In this document: piece after piece, positions 27,722 through 36,573 of the stretch
Layout: the number at the start of each line of letters is the position of its first letter
Numbering within the stretch: position 1 is the first letter of the stretch
Source: an uncultured Acidimicrobiales bacterium
GTDB taxonomy: Bacteria; Actinomycetota; Acidimicrobiia; Acidimicrobiales; SZUA-35
NCBI GenBank assembly: GCA_937925335.1
Contig: CALEWY010000044.1
Coordinates: forward strand, 17,035 to 81,034
Length of the DNA: 64,000 bases
Reading direction: 5' to 3'
Made by a program: the position numbers and the translations under genes
Notes under the pieces: model-generated
Told to the model about the DNA's origin: nothing
The model's database searches: none
The model's input: only the letters and a program-made list of their open reading frames with translations

Positions 27722-28930
27722 TTACGAGAGGCGCTCGATGATCATCGACATGCCCTGACCGCCACCGACACACATGGTTTCCATGCCGATGGTCTTGTCC
27801 TCCTCCTGGAGGTTGTGGATCAGGGTGGTCATGATGCGAGCGCCGGTCATACCGAAGGGGTGACCGAGGGCGATGCCGCCACCATTGATGTTGAGCTTGT
27901 CGTAGTCGATGCCGAGCTCGTCAGCCGATGGAAGGACTTGAGCGGCGAACGCTTCGTTGATCTCGACCAGGTCGATGTCGTCGATGCTCATGTTGGCTCG
28001 GCCCATCGCCTGCTTGCAGGCTTCGATCGGACCGAGGCCCATGATCTCGGGGTTGAGTCCGGTGACGCCGGACGACACGATGCGTGCGAGTGGGGTGATC
28101 CCGAGCTCGGCGGCGCGGGTGTCGCTCATGACCACGACGGCGGCAGCACCGTCGTTGAGCGGACAGGCGTTAGCCGCGGTGATGAGCCCGTCAGGACGGA
28201 AGACGGGCTTGAGTCCGCTGACACCTTCGACGGTGACGCCGGCTCGGGGGCCGTCGTCTTTGGCGAGCGTTGAGCCGTCGGAGAGCGTGACGGGGGTGAT
28301 GTCATTCTCGAAGAAGCCGCGTTCGATGGCAGCCTCGGCGCGGTTCTGGGAGCGAACGCCCCACTCGTCCATCGCCTCGCGGCTCACGCCCTTGATCTGA
28401 GCGACGTTCTCGGCGGTCTGCCCCATGGCGATGTAGATGTCGGGGAGACCCTCGGGGGCGGCCCACGTGTCGGCACCTTCGCCGGATCGTTCGGCGGTGC
28501 GAGCCATCGCCTCGCCGAAGATCGGGTTGACTGCGTCGCCGTTGTCGCTGGCGCCGTTGCCGTAGCGGCTCACGAACTCTGCACCGACGGACAAGAAGGC
28601 ATCGCCTTCACCCGCACGGATGGCGTGCGCAGCCATACGGATCGTCTGGAGCGACGACGAGCAGTAGCGGTTCACGGTGACACCGGGAACATCGTCGAGA
28701 CCGGCCATGACCGCAACAACGCGTGCCATGTTGAAACCCTGCTCGCCGGCGGGTGAGCCGGTTCCGAGCATGAGATCTTCGATCTCGTTCGGGTCGAGCT
28801 GTGGGATCTGACCCAGCGCAGCGTGGATCATCTGGGCGGTGATGTCGTCTGGACGCTCGTTGGCGAGCGAACCCTTGAAGGCTCGACCAATCGGGCTACG
28901 AGCGGCGGAAACAATGACTGCCTCGGGCAT
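27722..28930 (-). CDS. Acetyl-CoA acetyltransferase (thiolase family)
   Basis: A 402-residue thiolase. The acylated Cys is in VTVNRYCSSSLQTIRMAA near residue 90; the family more often has CxSG here. The other catalytic parts are GGGIALGHPFGMTGAR with His, and the C-terminal METMCVGGGQGMSMII with the second Cys. It condenses or cleaves acyl-CoA in fatty-acid or polyhydroxyalkanoate/isoprenoid metabolism. The start ATG at 28930 gives the family N-terminus PEAVIVSAARSPIG, with a good ribosome site (gagga). A TetR-type palindrome lies 50 bases upstream, consistent with regulated fatty-acid degradation. Confidence 0.93.
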   Translation of the reverse strand: MPEAVIVSAARSPIGRAFKGSLANERPDDITAQMIHAALGQIPQLDPNEIEDLMLGTGSPAGEQGFNMARVVAVMAGLDDVPGVTVNRYCSSSLQTIRMAAHAIRAGEGDAFLSVGAEFVSRYGNGASDNGDAVNPIFGEAMARTAERSGEGADTWAAPEGLPDIYIAMGQTAENVAQIKGVSREAMDEWGVRSQNRAEAAIERGFFENDITPVTLSDGSTLAKDDGPRAGVTVEGVSGLKPVFRPDGLITAANACPLNDGAAAVVVMSDTRAAELGITPLARIVSSGVTGLNPEIMGLGPIEACKQAMGRANMSIDDIDLVEINEAFAAQVLPSADELGIDYDKLNINGGGIALGHPFGMTGARIMTTLIHNLQEEDKTIGMETMCVGGGQGMSMIIERLS

Positions 28931-28979
28931 GGGAGTGCTCCTCAAGAGAGAACGAGTTGAGGGTCCATAATCCCACCAA

Positions 28980-28997
28980 CTTGACCGACCGGTCAAG
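28980..28997. promoter_or_regulatory. TetR-type operator palindrome upstream of the thiolase
   Basis: The sequence cttgaccgaccggtcaag has perfect 8-base arms (CTTGACCG and CGGTCAAG) around AC. This layout is typical of operators of TetR-family repressors that control fatty-acid and CoA-ester genes. It lies 50 bases upstream of the thiolase start. No TetR gene is in this part of the window. Confidence 0.55.
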
Positions 28998-29217
28998 AGA
29001 CTCGAAAGGTGACATATCACCGCGAATCGGCCCTCAACCGGGAGCACGTAACGTCACGACCGCACCAACCGGGAGCGCCAAACCCTCACCAGCGACGATG
29101 GGCGCACCCGGTTGCCGATTCGGAGAGGTTTGCTGCACTCGGTTGGCCGGGCTGGGTCGCCGAGTGGACAGATGGCCGCCAGCCTCATGATCGGACGACA
29201 TGGGCCGATAGGCCTAG

Positions 29218-29931
29218 GTGAGTTCAGACGCTGCGCCCCTCAACGGCCACTCCCACGCCCCTTCAGAAGTCATCGACCTCGACACTTCCGAGAGGGTCGC
29301 GGCCGCTCGCGCCGCAGCGCCCGAACCTGGAGAGATCAACGAAGAAGCGCTCGCTCGATTCGACGCCAAACTCGAAGACATGGCCCGCAAGCAGCGGGAG
29401 CACACGAGCAAGAAGAACATGTGGCTCGCCCACCACTGGGCCGAGGATTACGACGAACGCTGCATCAAGGTCGGCTCTCGCCACGTCTGTCGCCGCTGCT
29501 CGGCGCTTTACGGCGTTGGGTTCATCGTGGCATTCGCCGCCGCGATCGCGTCGTGGCACTGGCCGCTCTCGTGGGACCCACTCGCCATTTGGTTGCTGTG
29601 TATTCCGGCAACCGTCGCCTACTGCGGTGAGGCCGCCGGCCTCTTCCGCTACTCATCGAAATGGCAAACGATCGCGATGGTGATCACGGCCTTCGGCTTC
29701 GGCCGAGGCCTCGGCTATGAGCTCGTCAACCGCTGGAGCTCGGAATTTTGGGGACCGGTCGCCGTCTTTGGCGGGCTCTGGTTCATGTTCACGATGATCG
29801 GTGTGACCCGAAAGCGCGTGGCTTCAACCAAGGCCAACGCCGCCGTCCTCGGCGCCGTCGCCAAACAACTCCTCGAGCACATGGAGAGCGAGCAGCCTCC
29901 CGGCGACGACGAAACGGGCCTCGTCGACTGA
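29218..29931 (+). CDS. DUF2085-like membrane protein
   Basis: A 237-residue protein with a helical, charged N-terminus of about 80 residues and three or four membrane helices. Between them is HHWAEDYDERCIKVGSRHVCRRCSALYGVGF, the Cys/His pattern (RC...CxRC...LY.G) of DUF2085, an uncharacterised family of small membrane proteins. The Cys cluster may bind metal. It is convergent with cobU, overlapping its C-terminal 108 bases on the opposite strand. The start codon at 29218 (GTG) is the only reasonable one near the N-terminus. Confidence 0.72.
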   Translation: MSSDAAPLNGHSHAPSEVIDLDTSERVAAARAAAPEPGEINEEALARFDAKLEDMARKQREHTSKKNMWLAHHWAEDYDERCIKVGSRHVCRRCSALYGVGFIVAFAAAIASWHWPLSWDPLAIWLLCIPATVAYCGEAAGLFRYSSKWQTIAMVITAFGFGRGLGYELVNRWSSEFWGPVAVFGGLWFMFTMIGVTRKRVASTKANAAVLGAVAKQLLEHMESEQPPGDDETGLVD

Positions 29932-30336
29932 CTCGGCGAGCGCGGCGTTCAATCTGCCTTGCAGATCGCGAAACGATCGGCTCATGGGGTCGCCCGGCAC
30001 GATGCCGAGGCCCACCTCATTCGACACCACGACCACCGGGCCTGAGCGCTCGGCGATCACTGCAGCAAGGCGTCGGCCTTCGCTCTCGATCACGTCATCC
30101 GCATCACCTCGGACCATCAGGTTGCCGAGCCACACGGTGACGCAATCGAGCACCAGCACGTGATCATCGGCGATGCCTGCGACCGCATCGACCAGATCGA
30201 GCGGCGCCTCGACCGTGTGCCACCCATCGGGCCGATCCGACCGATGCCGTTCGATTCGACTCGTCATCTCATCGTCGAAGGCCACACCGGTGACGACGGT
30301 GGTCACCTCGAAACCGTGGGCCTCCGCCATCGTCAA
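29824..30336 (-). CDS. cobU: Adenosylcobinamide kinase/guanylyltransferase CobU (true start probably upstream)
   Basis: The frame from the TTG at 30336 contains DDHVLVLDCVTVWLGNLM and VVVVSNEVGLGIVPGDPMSR, the middle and late CobU motifs, plus VVAGRLLAL near the end. The P-loop FLLGGARSGKSRLAER lies upstream in the same frame, so the true N-terminus must be before it. No ATG, GTG or TTG occurs between 30337 and the in-frame stop at 30439-30441. The best initiator is CTG at 30405-30403, overlapping the cobO TGA as CTGA, with an AAGGGG ribosome site eight bases upstream. The full gene would be 29824..30405 (about 193 residues). It attaches GMP to adenosylcobinamide in cobalamin assembly. Confidence 0.87.
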   Translation of the reverse strand: MTMAEAHGFEVTTVVTGVAFDDEMTSRIERHRSDRPDGWHTVEAPLDLVDAVAGIADDHVLVLDCVTVWLGNLMVRGDADDVIESEGRRLAAVIAERSGPVVVVSNEVGLGIVPGDPMSRSFRDLQGRLNAALAESVDEARFVVAGRLLALHVLEELFGDGAEDGGVGLG

Positions 30337-30401
30337 GGCCGCTCGCTCGGCGAGACGAGATTTGCCGGAGCGTGCGCCCCCGAGGAGAAAGAGGCTTGAG
30401 A

Positions 30402-30992
30402 TCAGTAGTCGATCCCCTTCTTGGCGACGATTCCTGAATCAAAGGCGTGCTTGATCTTGACCATCTCGGTGACGGTGTCTGCAACGTCGATGACATCTTC
30501 GTGCATGTCTCGACCGGTGAGCACGACGCTCACCGTCTCAGGCCGACTGGTGAGCGACGACACAACTGAGGCGGGATCGATCCACTCCCAGGTCATCGCG
30601 TAGCTGATCTCGTCCATGATGATCAGACGGTGATCACCAGCGGCGATGAGCTCTTCAGCCTTCGCCCACGCTCCCTGGGCAAGTGCCCGGCTCTCATCGA
30701 GGTCGTCGGAGTTCCAGGTGAAGCCGTCGCCTGCTGCGAACCACTCCACACCGAGTTCGCGCAGGATCTTCTCTTCACCGACATTCCAATCGCCGCTCTT
30801 CAAGAACTGCACGACTGCAACCGGCCACTCTCGAGCCAGCGCTCGCACGGCCGTGCCGAACGCAGCAGAGGACTTGCCCTTGCCGTGGCCAGTGTTCACC
30901 AGCACGAGCGACTTGGCCGACTTGAACCCCGACTTGTCGGGCGCCTCGACGGGCGGCTCTGTCTGGTTCGAATCATCGGCCGAGTTGGTCAT
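30402..30992 (-). CDS. cobO: Cob(I)yrinic acid a,c-diamide adenosyltransferase CobO
   Basis: A 196-residue protein with the P-loop LVLVNTGHGKGKSSAAFGTA near residue 30 and the family segments VVQFLKSGDWNVGEE, IIMDEISYAMTW (Walker B) and VVLTGRDMHEDVIDVADTVTEM. This is the CobO/CobA type, which transfers the adenosyl group from ATP to Co(I) corrinoids. The ATG at 30992 begins a family-like N-terminus; the in-frame 31088 start adds 32 unlikely residues. It is divergent from menC and coupled to cobU downstream, so both act in late cobalamin synthesis or salvage. Confidence 0.93.
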   Translation of the reverse strand: MTNSADDSNQTEPPVEAPDKSGFKSAKSLVLVNTGHGKGKSSAAFGTAVRALAREWPVAVVQFLKSGDWNVGEEKILRELGVEWFAAGDGFTWNSDDLDESRALAQGAWAKAEELIAAGDHRLIIMDEISYAMTWEWIDPASVVSSLTSRPETVSVVLTGRDMHEDVIDVADTVTEMVKIKHAFDSGIVAKKGIDY

Positions 30993-31016
30993 GGCGGGAA
31001 GGATAGGGTCGGCCGA

Positions 31017-32066
31017 GTGCGTGATGACTGGTCGATCGAGGTGCGTCTGATCTCCCTGCCAACGGTGGCGTCGTTGGCGGCTGCCCATGATCGATCACCC
31101 GCCGCTCATCGGGAACTTGTGATCGTTCGCCTGACCGACGATGACGGCAACGAAGGTTGGGGCGAATGCAGCGCTCTGAACGAACCGACCTACACCGACG
31201 AGTGGGCCGCAGGCGCGTTCGACGTCTTGTCCAACGGCGACCCGGTCGATGTCGACCAGCACCCGATGGCGGCGGCTGCGGTCGAGATGGCAACGCTCGA
31301 CCTCACCTTGCGGATCGACGGCGCCTCACTCGCTGCGCACCTCGGAGCGAGCCATGCCCGCGTGCCTGCCGGGGCTGTCGTCGGACTCGGGTCGGTCGAC
31401 GAGACGTTGAGCGCGGTCGATGAACTCGCCAGCGCTGGCTACGGCCGGGTCAAGCTCAAGATCGTGCCGGGAGGGCTGGATGTCGTCACGGCGGTTCGGG
31501 GACGGTTTGGCGAACTCGAGTTGCAGGTTGACGGGAACGGCTCGTTCTCGGGCGACCACGTCGACACGCTCGCCGGGCTTGCTGAAGATGCCGACCTCGA
31601 TGCGATCGAACAGCCCTTCGACCCGGACGACCTCGACGCCGCTGCCGATCTCATCGACGCGACGGATGTGCCCGTCCTCGCCGACGAACCAATCGACAGC
31701 GTGGAGGACGCCGAGGACATCTTCGAGCAGGGTGCACTGTCGGGGATCGTTGTGAAACCACCGAAGGTCGGCGGCATTGGCGAGGCGATCGATCTTGTCG
31801 ACTGGGCCACCGAGATCGGGCTGCCACTGGCCGCCGGTGGCATGCTCGAATGTGGGCTCGGGCGCCATGCCTTGGCGGCGATGGCTGCTGTTGATGGCTT
31901 CACGATCACGGGCGACCTCTCCCCCGCCCGACGCTGGTTGGCTGAAGACCCATGGCCTGATCTGGCCATGAATGACGGATGGATCGACGTTCCGAGCGAA
32001 CCCGGCGTGGCACCACCGCCCGACCAGGACCTCCTCGATCGGTTCACGACGCAGAAGTCGCCCTAA
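31017..32066 (+). CDS. menC: o-Succinylbenzoate synthase MenC
   Basis: An enolase-superfamily protein of about 350 residues. The catalytic Lys pair is in GRVKLKIVPGG, the metal ligands follow in LQVDGNGSF (Asp), AIEQPFDPDD (Glu) and VLADEPIDS (Asp), and the second Lys is in SGIVVKPPKVGG. It dehydrates SHCHC to o-succinylbenzoate in menaquinone synthesis. GTG at 31017 is used; a GTG at 31041 is an alternative that gives a slightly shorter N-terminus. It starts 25 bases from the divergent cobO start. Members of this family can also racemise N-acylamino acids, but the other men genes support MenC. Confidence 0.88.
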   Translation: MRDDWSIEVRLISLPTVASLAAAHDRSPAAHRELVIVRLTDDDGNEGWGECSALNEPTYTDEWAAGAFDVLSNGDPVDVDQHPMAAAAVEMATLDLTLRIDGASLAAHLGASHARVPAGAVVGLGSVDETLSAVDELASAGYGRVKLKIVPGGLDVVTAVRGRFGELELQVDGNGSFSGDHVDTLAGLAEDADLDAIEQPFDPDDLDAAADLIDATDVPVLADEPIDSVEDAEDIFEQGALSGIVVKPPKVGGIGEAIDLVDWATEIGLPLAAGGMLECGLGRHALAAMAAVDGFTITGDLSPARRWLAEDPWPDLAMNDGWIDVPSEPGVAPPPDQDLLDRFTTQKSP

Positions 32067-32207
32067 CCGGCTCGCGAAGTGGGCTGGATTCGGCGCTAGA
32101 GGCCCGGAAACAAGCCAGTTTCTCGCTGGTTCACGGCGCCTTCCTACCGTGACAACCTCATTCGATGGACCTCCCCCGAGGTCTGTCGGTCAAACGGAGG
32201 GATACCG

Positions 32208-33239
32208 ATGATGTACAGCAAGACGAGGCCCGCTTCGGCGCGTGCCACGGCAGTTTTGATCGCAGCCATGACCGTTGTTTCGGCGTGTGGTGTGCTCGGC
32301 GGCGACGATGCCACCGCCACCGAAACCGGAGCCGCACCGGCGGCAGCAACCGAGACCACGCTGGCCGGAGCGCCAGCCGAAGCAGAACCAGCCGAAGCTG
32401 CTGGGGCAGAACCCGCAGCCGACGCTGGTGATGGCGTCGACGAGGCGGCACGAGCGTTTGGGCGCACTGGCCCGATCCGCGAGCTCGCCGGACTGGCTGC
32501 CTATGCCGACATGGATCTGCACCCATTCCTCGTCGAGGTCATGAATATGCCGCCGGAGACGCCGATTCCGGACGGGGTTGCGGTCACCTATGTCGACCTC
32601 AGGCAGTACTTCGAGCCGGATGCTTCATCACTCACCTTCAGCGCCAATTTCCTTCCGTCGTTCGAGCGCGAGGCCTTCAAAACGATGATCCCCGAAATGC
32701 TCGCGGGAACAACGTGGGTGGCAACCGGAGTCGATGAGGACCTCGAAAACGCTTCGACCCTCCTCGAGTACGAAACGGAAGATCCAGCGTCTCCATACCG
32801 CTACATCAGCTTCAAGTTCGAAGACGCGACCGCTGAGCGCCAAGCCAAGCTCTCCATCTTCACTCGCGGCAATGACATCTACGGTCCCGAACTCCTGGTC
32901 AACCAGGTGCTCTTCCCGTGGATGGGCGACCTCGAGGTCGATCCATCGATGGTCGACAACTTCACGTCGGTCAACATTGGACGGCTCACCGACAAAGCCG
33001 AGCTCGATCGCCGTTGGGATGGACCGGTCGAATCGTTCGCATCGCTGAGTGCGTTCTACGCAAACCCGACGTTCGCTGACTTCACCCCGGGCGTCCAGGA
33101 ATACGACGACTCGGTCTGGCCATCAAACGAGGTCGAGGTCACCAGGGCCGACGGCTTCGAGGGCGACATCGACGTCTACCAAACCGACCCCGAGCGCGAA
33201 GTCGGAATCATCATCAGCGGCCGCACGCTGCTCAGCTGA
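32208..33239 (+). CDS. Putative lipoprotein with Ala/Glu/Pro-rich linker
   Basis: A 343-residue protein with a lipobox VVSAC (Cys near residue 27), so it is probably a surface lipoprotein. After the Cys an Ala/Thr/Glu-rich linker of about 55 residues leads to a folded domain of about 260 residues with mixed alpha/beta content (DLRQYFEPDASSLTFSANFL, FEDATAERQAKLSIF, FPWMGDLEVDPSMVD). No family is recognised. A strong ribosome site (ggaggg) stands ten bases before the ATG. It lies between menC and menH but converges on menH, so no functional link is claimed. Confidence 0.75.
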   Translation: MMYSKTRPASARATAVLIAAMTVVSACGVLGGDDATATETGAAPAAATETTLAGAPAEAEPAEAAGAEPAADAGDGVDEAARAFGRTGPIRELAGLAAYADMDLHPFLVEVMNMPPETPIPDGVAVTYVDLRQYFEPDASSLTFSANFLPSFEREAFKTMIPEMLAGTTWVATGVDEDLENASTLLEYETEDPASPYRYISFKFEDATAERQAKLSIFTRGNDIYGPELLVNQVLFPWMGDLEVDPSMVDNFTSVNIGRLTDKAELDRRWDGPVESFASLSAFYANPTFADFTPGVQEYDDSVWPSNEVEVTRADGFEGDIDVYQTDPEREVGIIISGRTLLS

Positions 33240-33273
33240 CGAGTCGGCTGGTTCGTCAGTTTGCCAGCAACCG

Positions 33274-34032
33274 CTAGCGCAACTGATCGAGCCAGTCCTC
33301 AACAGCATCGGCGACAGCGTCGGGAGCCTCGAGGTGAACGGCGTGGGTGCCGGGCACTTGGTGGAACACCGCCGGGCTCCCCGTCGCTGAACCAACTTCT
33401 TCGGCCAAGCGTTGGCCAAGAACACTGAATTTCGCATCGTTGGAACCAGCGATTGCGAGCATGGGTTGAGCCATTCCGGCAAGCTCAGCCCACAGCGAAT
33501 CCTGCGTCCCAGTGCCGCAGGCCCGGAGCGAGGCCGCTAATCCCTCCGTTCGGTTGGACTCACGTTCAACACGGCATGCGGCCTCCTCCGGGAGCCCGGC
33601 GAACAAGGGATTGGCGAGCCACGCATCGAGGAATGCTGAGAGCCCGATCGTTTCGAGCTTGGTTGCAAGCGCCTCGTCGGCATCGATTCGAGCCTGGCGT
33701 TCCTCGCCGGTGTCGAGGCCTGCGGTTGCCCCAATCACGACGAGCCGTTCGACGACCTCCGGATGACGCAGCGACGCGTGCAGGCTGACGCGGCCACCCA
33801 TCGAGTAGCCGATGTAGGTGGCAGGGCCGCCGACGGCTGTCAGCAGCTCGGCCGACTCCCAAAGATCGGCATCGTCATGAGCGGAGAGACCGTGACCGGG
33901 AAGGTCGACCAGCACCACTTCGAAGCGTTCGGCTAGGCGTTGCGCGAACCGGCCCCAACAGTTGCCGTTCTGGGTGAAGCCGTGAGCGAGGACGAGGCGC
34001 GGACCTCGACCGATCGTTCGAGAGTGCAGCAT
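33274..34032 (-). CDS. menH: SHCHC synthase-like alpha/beta hydrolase MenH
   Basis: A 252-residue alpha/beta-hydrolase. The oxyanion region is LVLAHGFTQNGNCW, the nucleophile is in IGYSMGGRVSLH near residue 78 (GYSMGGR is the MenH signature), and the catalytic His is in PGTHAVHLEAPDA. It releases pyruvate from SEPHCHC to give SHCHC, the step after MenD. The start ATG at 34032 gives the family N-terminus. It sits six bases after the SDR stop codon on the same strand. Other alpha/beta-hydrolases are hard to exclude by sequence, but the neighbouring men genes make MenH likely. Confidence 0.82.
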   Translation of the reverse strand: MLHSRTIGRGPRLVLAHGFTQNGNCWGRFAQRLAERFEVVLVDLPGHGLSAHDDADLWESAELLTAVGGPATYIGYSMGGRVSLHASLRHPEVVERLVVIGATAGLDTGEERQARIDADEALATKLETIGLSAFLDAWLANPLFAGLPEEAACRVERESNRTEGLAASLRACGTGTQDSLWAELAGMAQPMLAIAGSNDAKFSVLGQRLAEEVGSATGSPAVFHQVPGTHAVHLEAPDAVADAVEDWLDQLR

Positions 34033-34037
34033 CGGCG

Positions 34038-34856
34038 CTAGTGGTTCTGGCGCTTCATCGCTTGGCGGCCAGCGATACGCATCGCCGCGGTTGGCAGCGT
34101 TCGAGACGCGGCGCCGAGAACCTTGTTGAGTCGTCCGGGAACGATGCGTGGTTTGTTGGCAGCCAATGCGGCGAGGCTCTCCTCGGCGACTTCGGCTGCG
34201 GTCTGCCACGCAACGTCCGGGATATCAGAAACGTCAACCTCAGCTCGGTCTTGGAACTCGGTGCGGGTCATGCCGGGAAGTGATGCGGTGACGACAACAC
34301 CGTGTGGAGCCAGCTCCGCGTGAAGCGACTCGCTCAGGCTCGTGACGAAGGCCTTGGTCGCGGAGTAAACGGCGGAGTGCGGGGCGACGAGGTCGCCGGC
34401 CATCGACGAGATATTGAGGATTCCGCCTCGACCTCGTTCTTCCATCGCGTTGGCTGCGGCATGGGCGAGGCGAAGCACGGCGACCATGTTGACTTCGAGC
34501 ACGTCGGTGGCGATGTCTCGGTCGTTCTCCGAAAACGGGCCGCCTTTGCCGAAGCCGGCATTGTTCACGAGTAGATCGATCGGATGATCGGTCGCCTCGA
34601 GACGCTGTTCGACCAAGGCCGTCTGCGTTCGATCCGTCAGATCGGCGACAAGGATCTCCACATCGACGCCGTTGCTCTTGTCGTGGTCGGTGACGTCGGT
34701 GTCGGGACCAAGCTCGGCAGCGAGTTCGGTGAGGCGCTGCTCATCACGAGCGACGATCACCAGATCGGTGCCATCGGCGGCGAGCTGGCGTGCGATCTCT
34801 CGCCCGATCCCACTCGACGCACCGGTCACGAGCGCACGGTTCCATCTCAGAGACAT
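34038..34856 (-). CDS. Short-chain dehydrogenase/reductase
   Basis: A 272-residue classical SDR. ALVTGASSGIGREIARQL is the TGxxxGxG cofactor loop, LVNNAGFGKGG the NNAG motif, LNISSMAGD supplies the Ser, and YSATKAFVTSLSES the YxxxK pair. ARDEQRL after the second strand has Arg at the position that favours NADP(H). Substrate unknown. ATG at 34856 is chosen over the long upstream extension. It is divergent from menD (22 bases to its GTG) and precedes menH, so it might share a promoter region with the menaquinone genes. Confidence 0.88.
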   Translation of the reverse strand: MSLRWNRALVTGASSGIGREIARQLAADGTDLVIVARDEQRLTELAAELGPDTDVTDHDKSNGVDVEILVADLTDRTQTALVEQRLEATDHPIDLLVNNAGFGKGGPFSENDRDIATDVLEVNMVAVLRLAHAAANAMEERGRGGILNISSMAGDLVAPHSAVYSATKAFVTSLSESLHAELAPHGVVVTASLPGMTRTEFQDRAEVDVSDIPDVAWQTAAEVAEESLAALAANKPRIVPGRLNKVLGAASRTLPTAAMRIAGRQAMKRQNH

Positions 34857-34878
34857 TTGGCGACCGTAGCGTAGGGGC

Positions 34879-36573
34879 GTGACTCTCGACGATGGATCCA
34901 TGGGCACGGCTCCGATCACGGCCAACGCAACCTTCAGCGCCACGCTCGTCGACGAGTGGATTCGCCAGGGTGTGACCGCCGCGTTTATCGCTCCGGGATC
35001 GCGTTCGACCCCGATGGCACTCGCCTTGGCCTCATCCGCTCTTGCCGTGCATGTCTTCCACGACGAGCGCAGTGCAGCATTCGCTGCGCTCGGCCACGGG
35101 CTGGCGACCAACACACCGGCTGTTGTGATCTGCAGCTCCGGAACCGCAGGAACGCACTTTCACGCCGCTGTCGTGGAGGCCGGATTGTCATGCGTTCCGA
35201 TGCTGGTATGCACCGCCGATCGACCGCCCGAACTGTGGGGACGCGGCGCGCCACAAGTCATCGATCAGACCGACCTCTTCGGCGATGCGGTGCGAGCGTT
35301 CGCCGAGCCAGGGCCACCCGAGGAAACCGATCCGAGCTCGTGGCGAGCATTGGCAGCCGTCACCTACGGCGCCGCCACCGACGTGCAGCCCGGGCCCGTT
35401 CATCTCAACTTGTCGTTCCGAGATCCACTCACCGGTCGACCAGATGGCCTGCCTCCATCCGATCCGTCCCTCGCCGCCGGTCCTGTTGTGTCGCCCACGA
35501 TCGATCCGAGCGACGCAGCTGAACTCGCTGGCGAGATTGCCGGAAAGACAGGCGTGATCGTGGTTGGGCGAGGCCAGTTCGACCCTGCCGCAGTCGATCG
35601 ACTGGCTCGTCGCTTGCGATGGACGGTGCTGGCCGATCATCGGAGTGGATGCCGCCACGAGGGTTCGATCCGCCACGCCGATGCGCTGCTGCGCAACGAG
35701 ACGTTTGCCGGCCAGGTGCAGCCAGACGTGCTTCTTCGACTCGGCGAGATCGTGTCGAGCAAGTCGATCAGCCAATGGATCTCAGCGTGCTCGGCGGCGG
35801 GCACCCGAGTGCTGTCGAGCCAGCCGTGGGGGCGCTTGATCGATCCCGAAGCGGTCGCTGATGTTCTTTTGCCTGAAGCCGAGTTGGCGCAGCGACTGTT
35901 GGCAGCCTTGCCAACGGACGCTGCCCCGTATCTCGGAGCGGCGACGTTGCTCACGCGATGGACAAAGGCGGACAACGCCGCGCAGGCTGCGATCGCGGCC
36001 GAACTTCCTGCCGACTCCGAGCCTGCAATTGCGCAAGCTGCAGTCGAGGCGCCACCCGCCGGTGGAGCGCTGGTCGTCGCGTCGTCGATGCCCGTGCGCG
36101 ATGTGGAGTGGTACGGACCGAACCGCAACGACATCGACGTCATCTCCAACCGCGGCGCCAACGGCATCGACGGCACGATCGCCACAGCGATCGGCGTTGC
36201 CCTGACCGGCAAACCAACCGTGTGCCTGGTCGGTGACGTTGCCTTCCTCCACGACTCGACCTCGCTGGTCGCTCTTGCCCAACGGTCGCTCGATCTCACG
36301 ATCGTCGTGAATGACAACGATGGCGGCGCGATCTTCTCGTTCCTTCCCCAGCACTCGATCCTCGGCGAGGAGCGCTACGAGCAACTCTTCGGCACACCGC
36401 ACGGAACCGACCTCGCAGCGCTCGTCGCCGCCCACGGCATCACCGTCGAGACTTGGCCGACGGATCTCACGCCCCAAGGTGTTCGAGTGGTGATCACCAC
36501 CTCGAATCGAGCGGAAAACCTCGAGCTGCACAATCGCCTCGTCGCCGCCGTAGCCAAAACGGTCAGCCACTAA
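34879..36573 (+). CDS. menD: 2-Succinyl-5-enolpyruvyl-6-hydroxy-3-cyclohexene-1-carboxylate synthase MenD
   Basis: A 564-residue ThDP enzyme. The N-terminal domain has AAFIAPGSRSTPMALAL and CTADRPPELWGRGAPQVID, both MenD hallmarks; the ThDP-binding motif is in GDVAFLHDSTSL (GDx...) followed by VNDNDGGAIFSFLPQ. It joins alpha-ketoglutarate (with loss of CO2) to isochorismate to give SEPHCHC. The start is GTG at 34879; an ATG at 34900 is an alternative. The stop codon lies at the edge of a repeat cluster shared with the end of the next convergent gene. Confidence 0.95.
   Translation: MTLDDGSMGTAPITANATFSATLVDEWIRQGVTAAFIAPGSRSTPMALALASSALAVHVFHDERSAAFAALGHGLATNTPAVVICSSGTAGTHFHAAVVEAGLSCVPMLVCTADRPPELWGRGAPQVIDQTDLFGDAVRAFAEPGPPEETDPSSWRALAAVTYGAATDVQPGPVHLNLSFRDPLTGRPDGLPPSDPSLAAGPVVSPTIDPSDAAELAGEIAGKTGVIVVGRGQFDPAAVDRLARRLRWTVLADHRSGCRHEGSIRHADALLRNETFAGQVQPDVLLRLGEIVSSKSISQWISACSAAGTRVLSSQPWGRLIDPEAVADVLLPEAELAQRLLAALPTDAAPYLGAATLLTRWTKADNAAQAAIAAELPADSEPAIAQAAVEAPPAGGALVVASSMPVRDVEWYGPNRNDIDVISNRGANGIDGTIATAIGVALTGKPTVCLVGDVAFLHDSTSLVALAQRSLDLTIVVNDNDGGAIFSFLPQHSILGEERYEQLFGTPHGTDLAALVAAHGITVETWPTDLTPQGVRVVITTSNRAENLELHNRLVAAVAKTVSH

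Noticed and set aside
29130..29200. tRNA-like stretch containing gccgagtgg
   Set aside because: No acceptor stem and no GGTTCRA T-loop can be built around it.
29009..29221. Small + frame upstream of the DUF2085 gene
   Set aside because: Arg/His/Pro-rich with no ribosome site; looks like non-coding intergenic DNA.
30630..31016. Upstream extension of menC
   Set aside because: It overlaps cobO on the other strand and has no enolase-family sequence.
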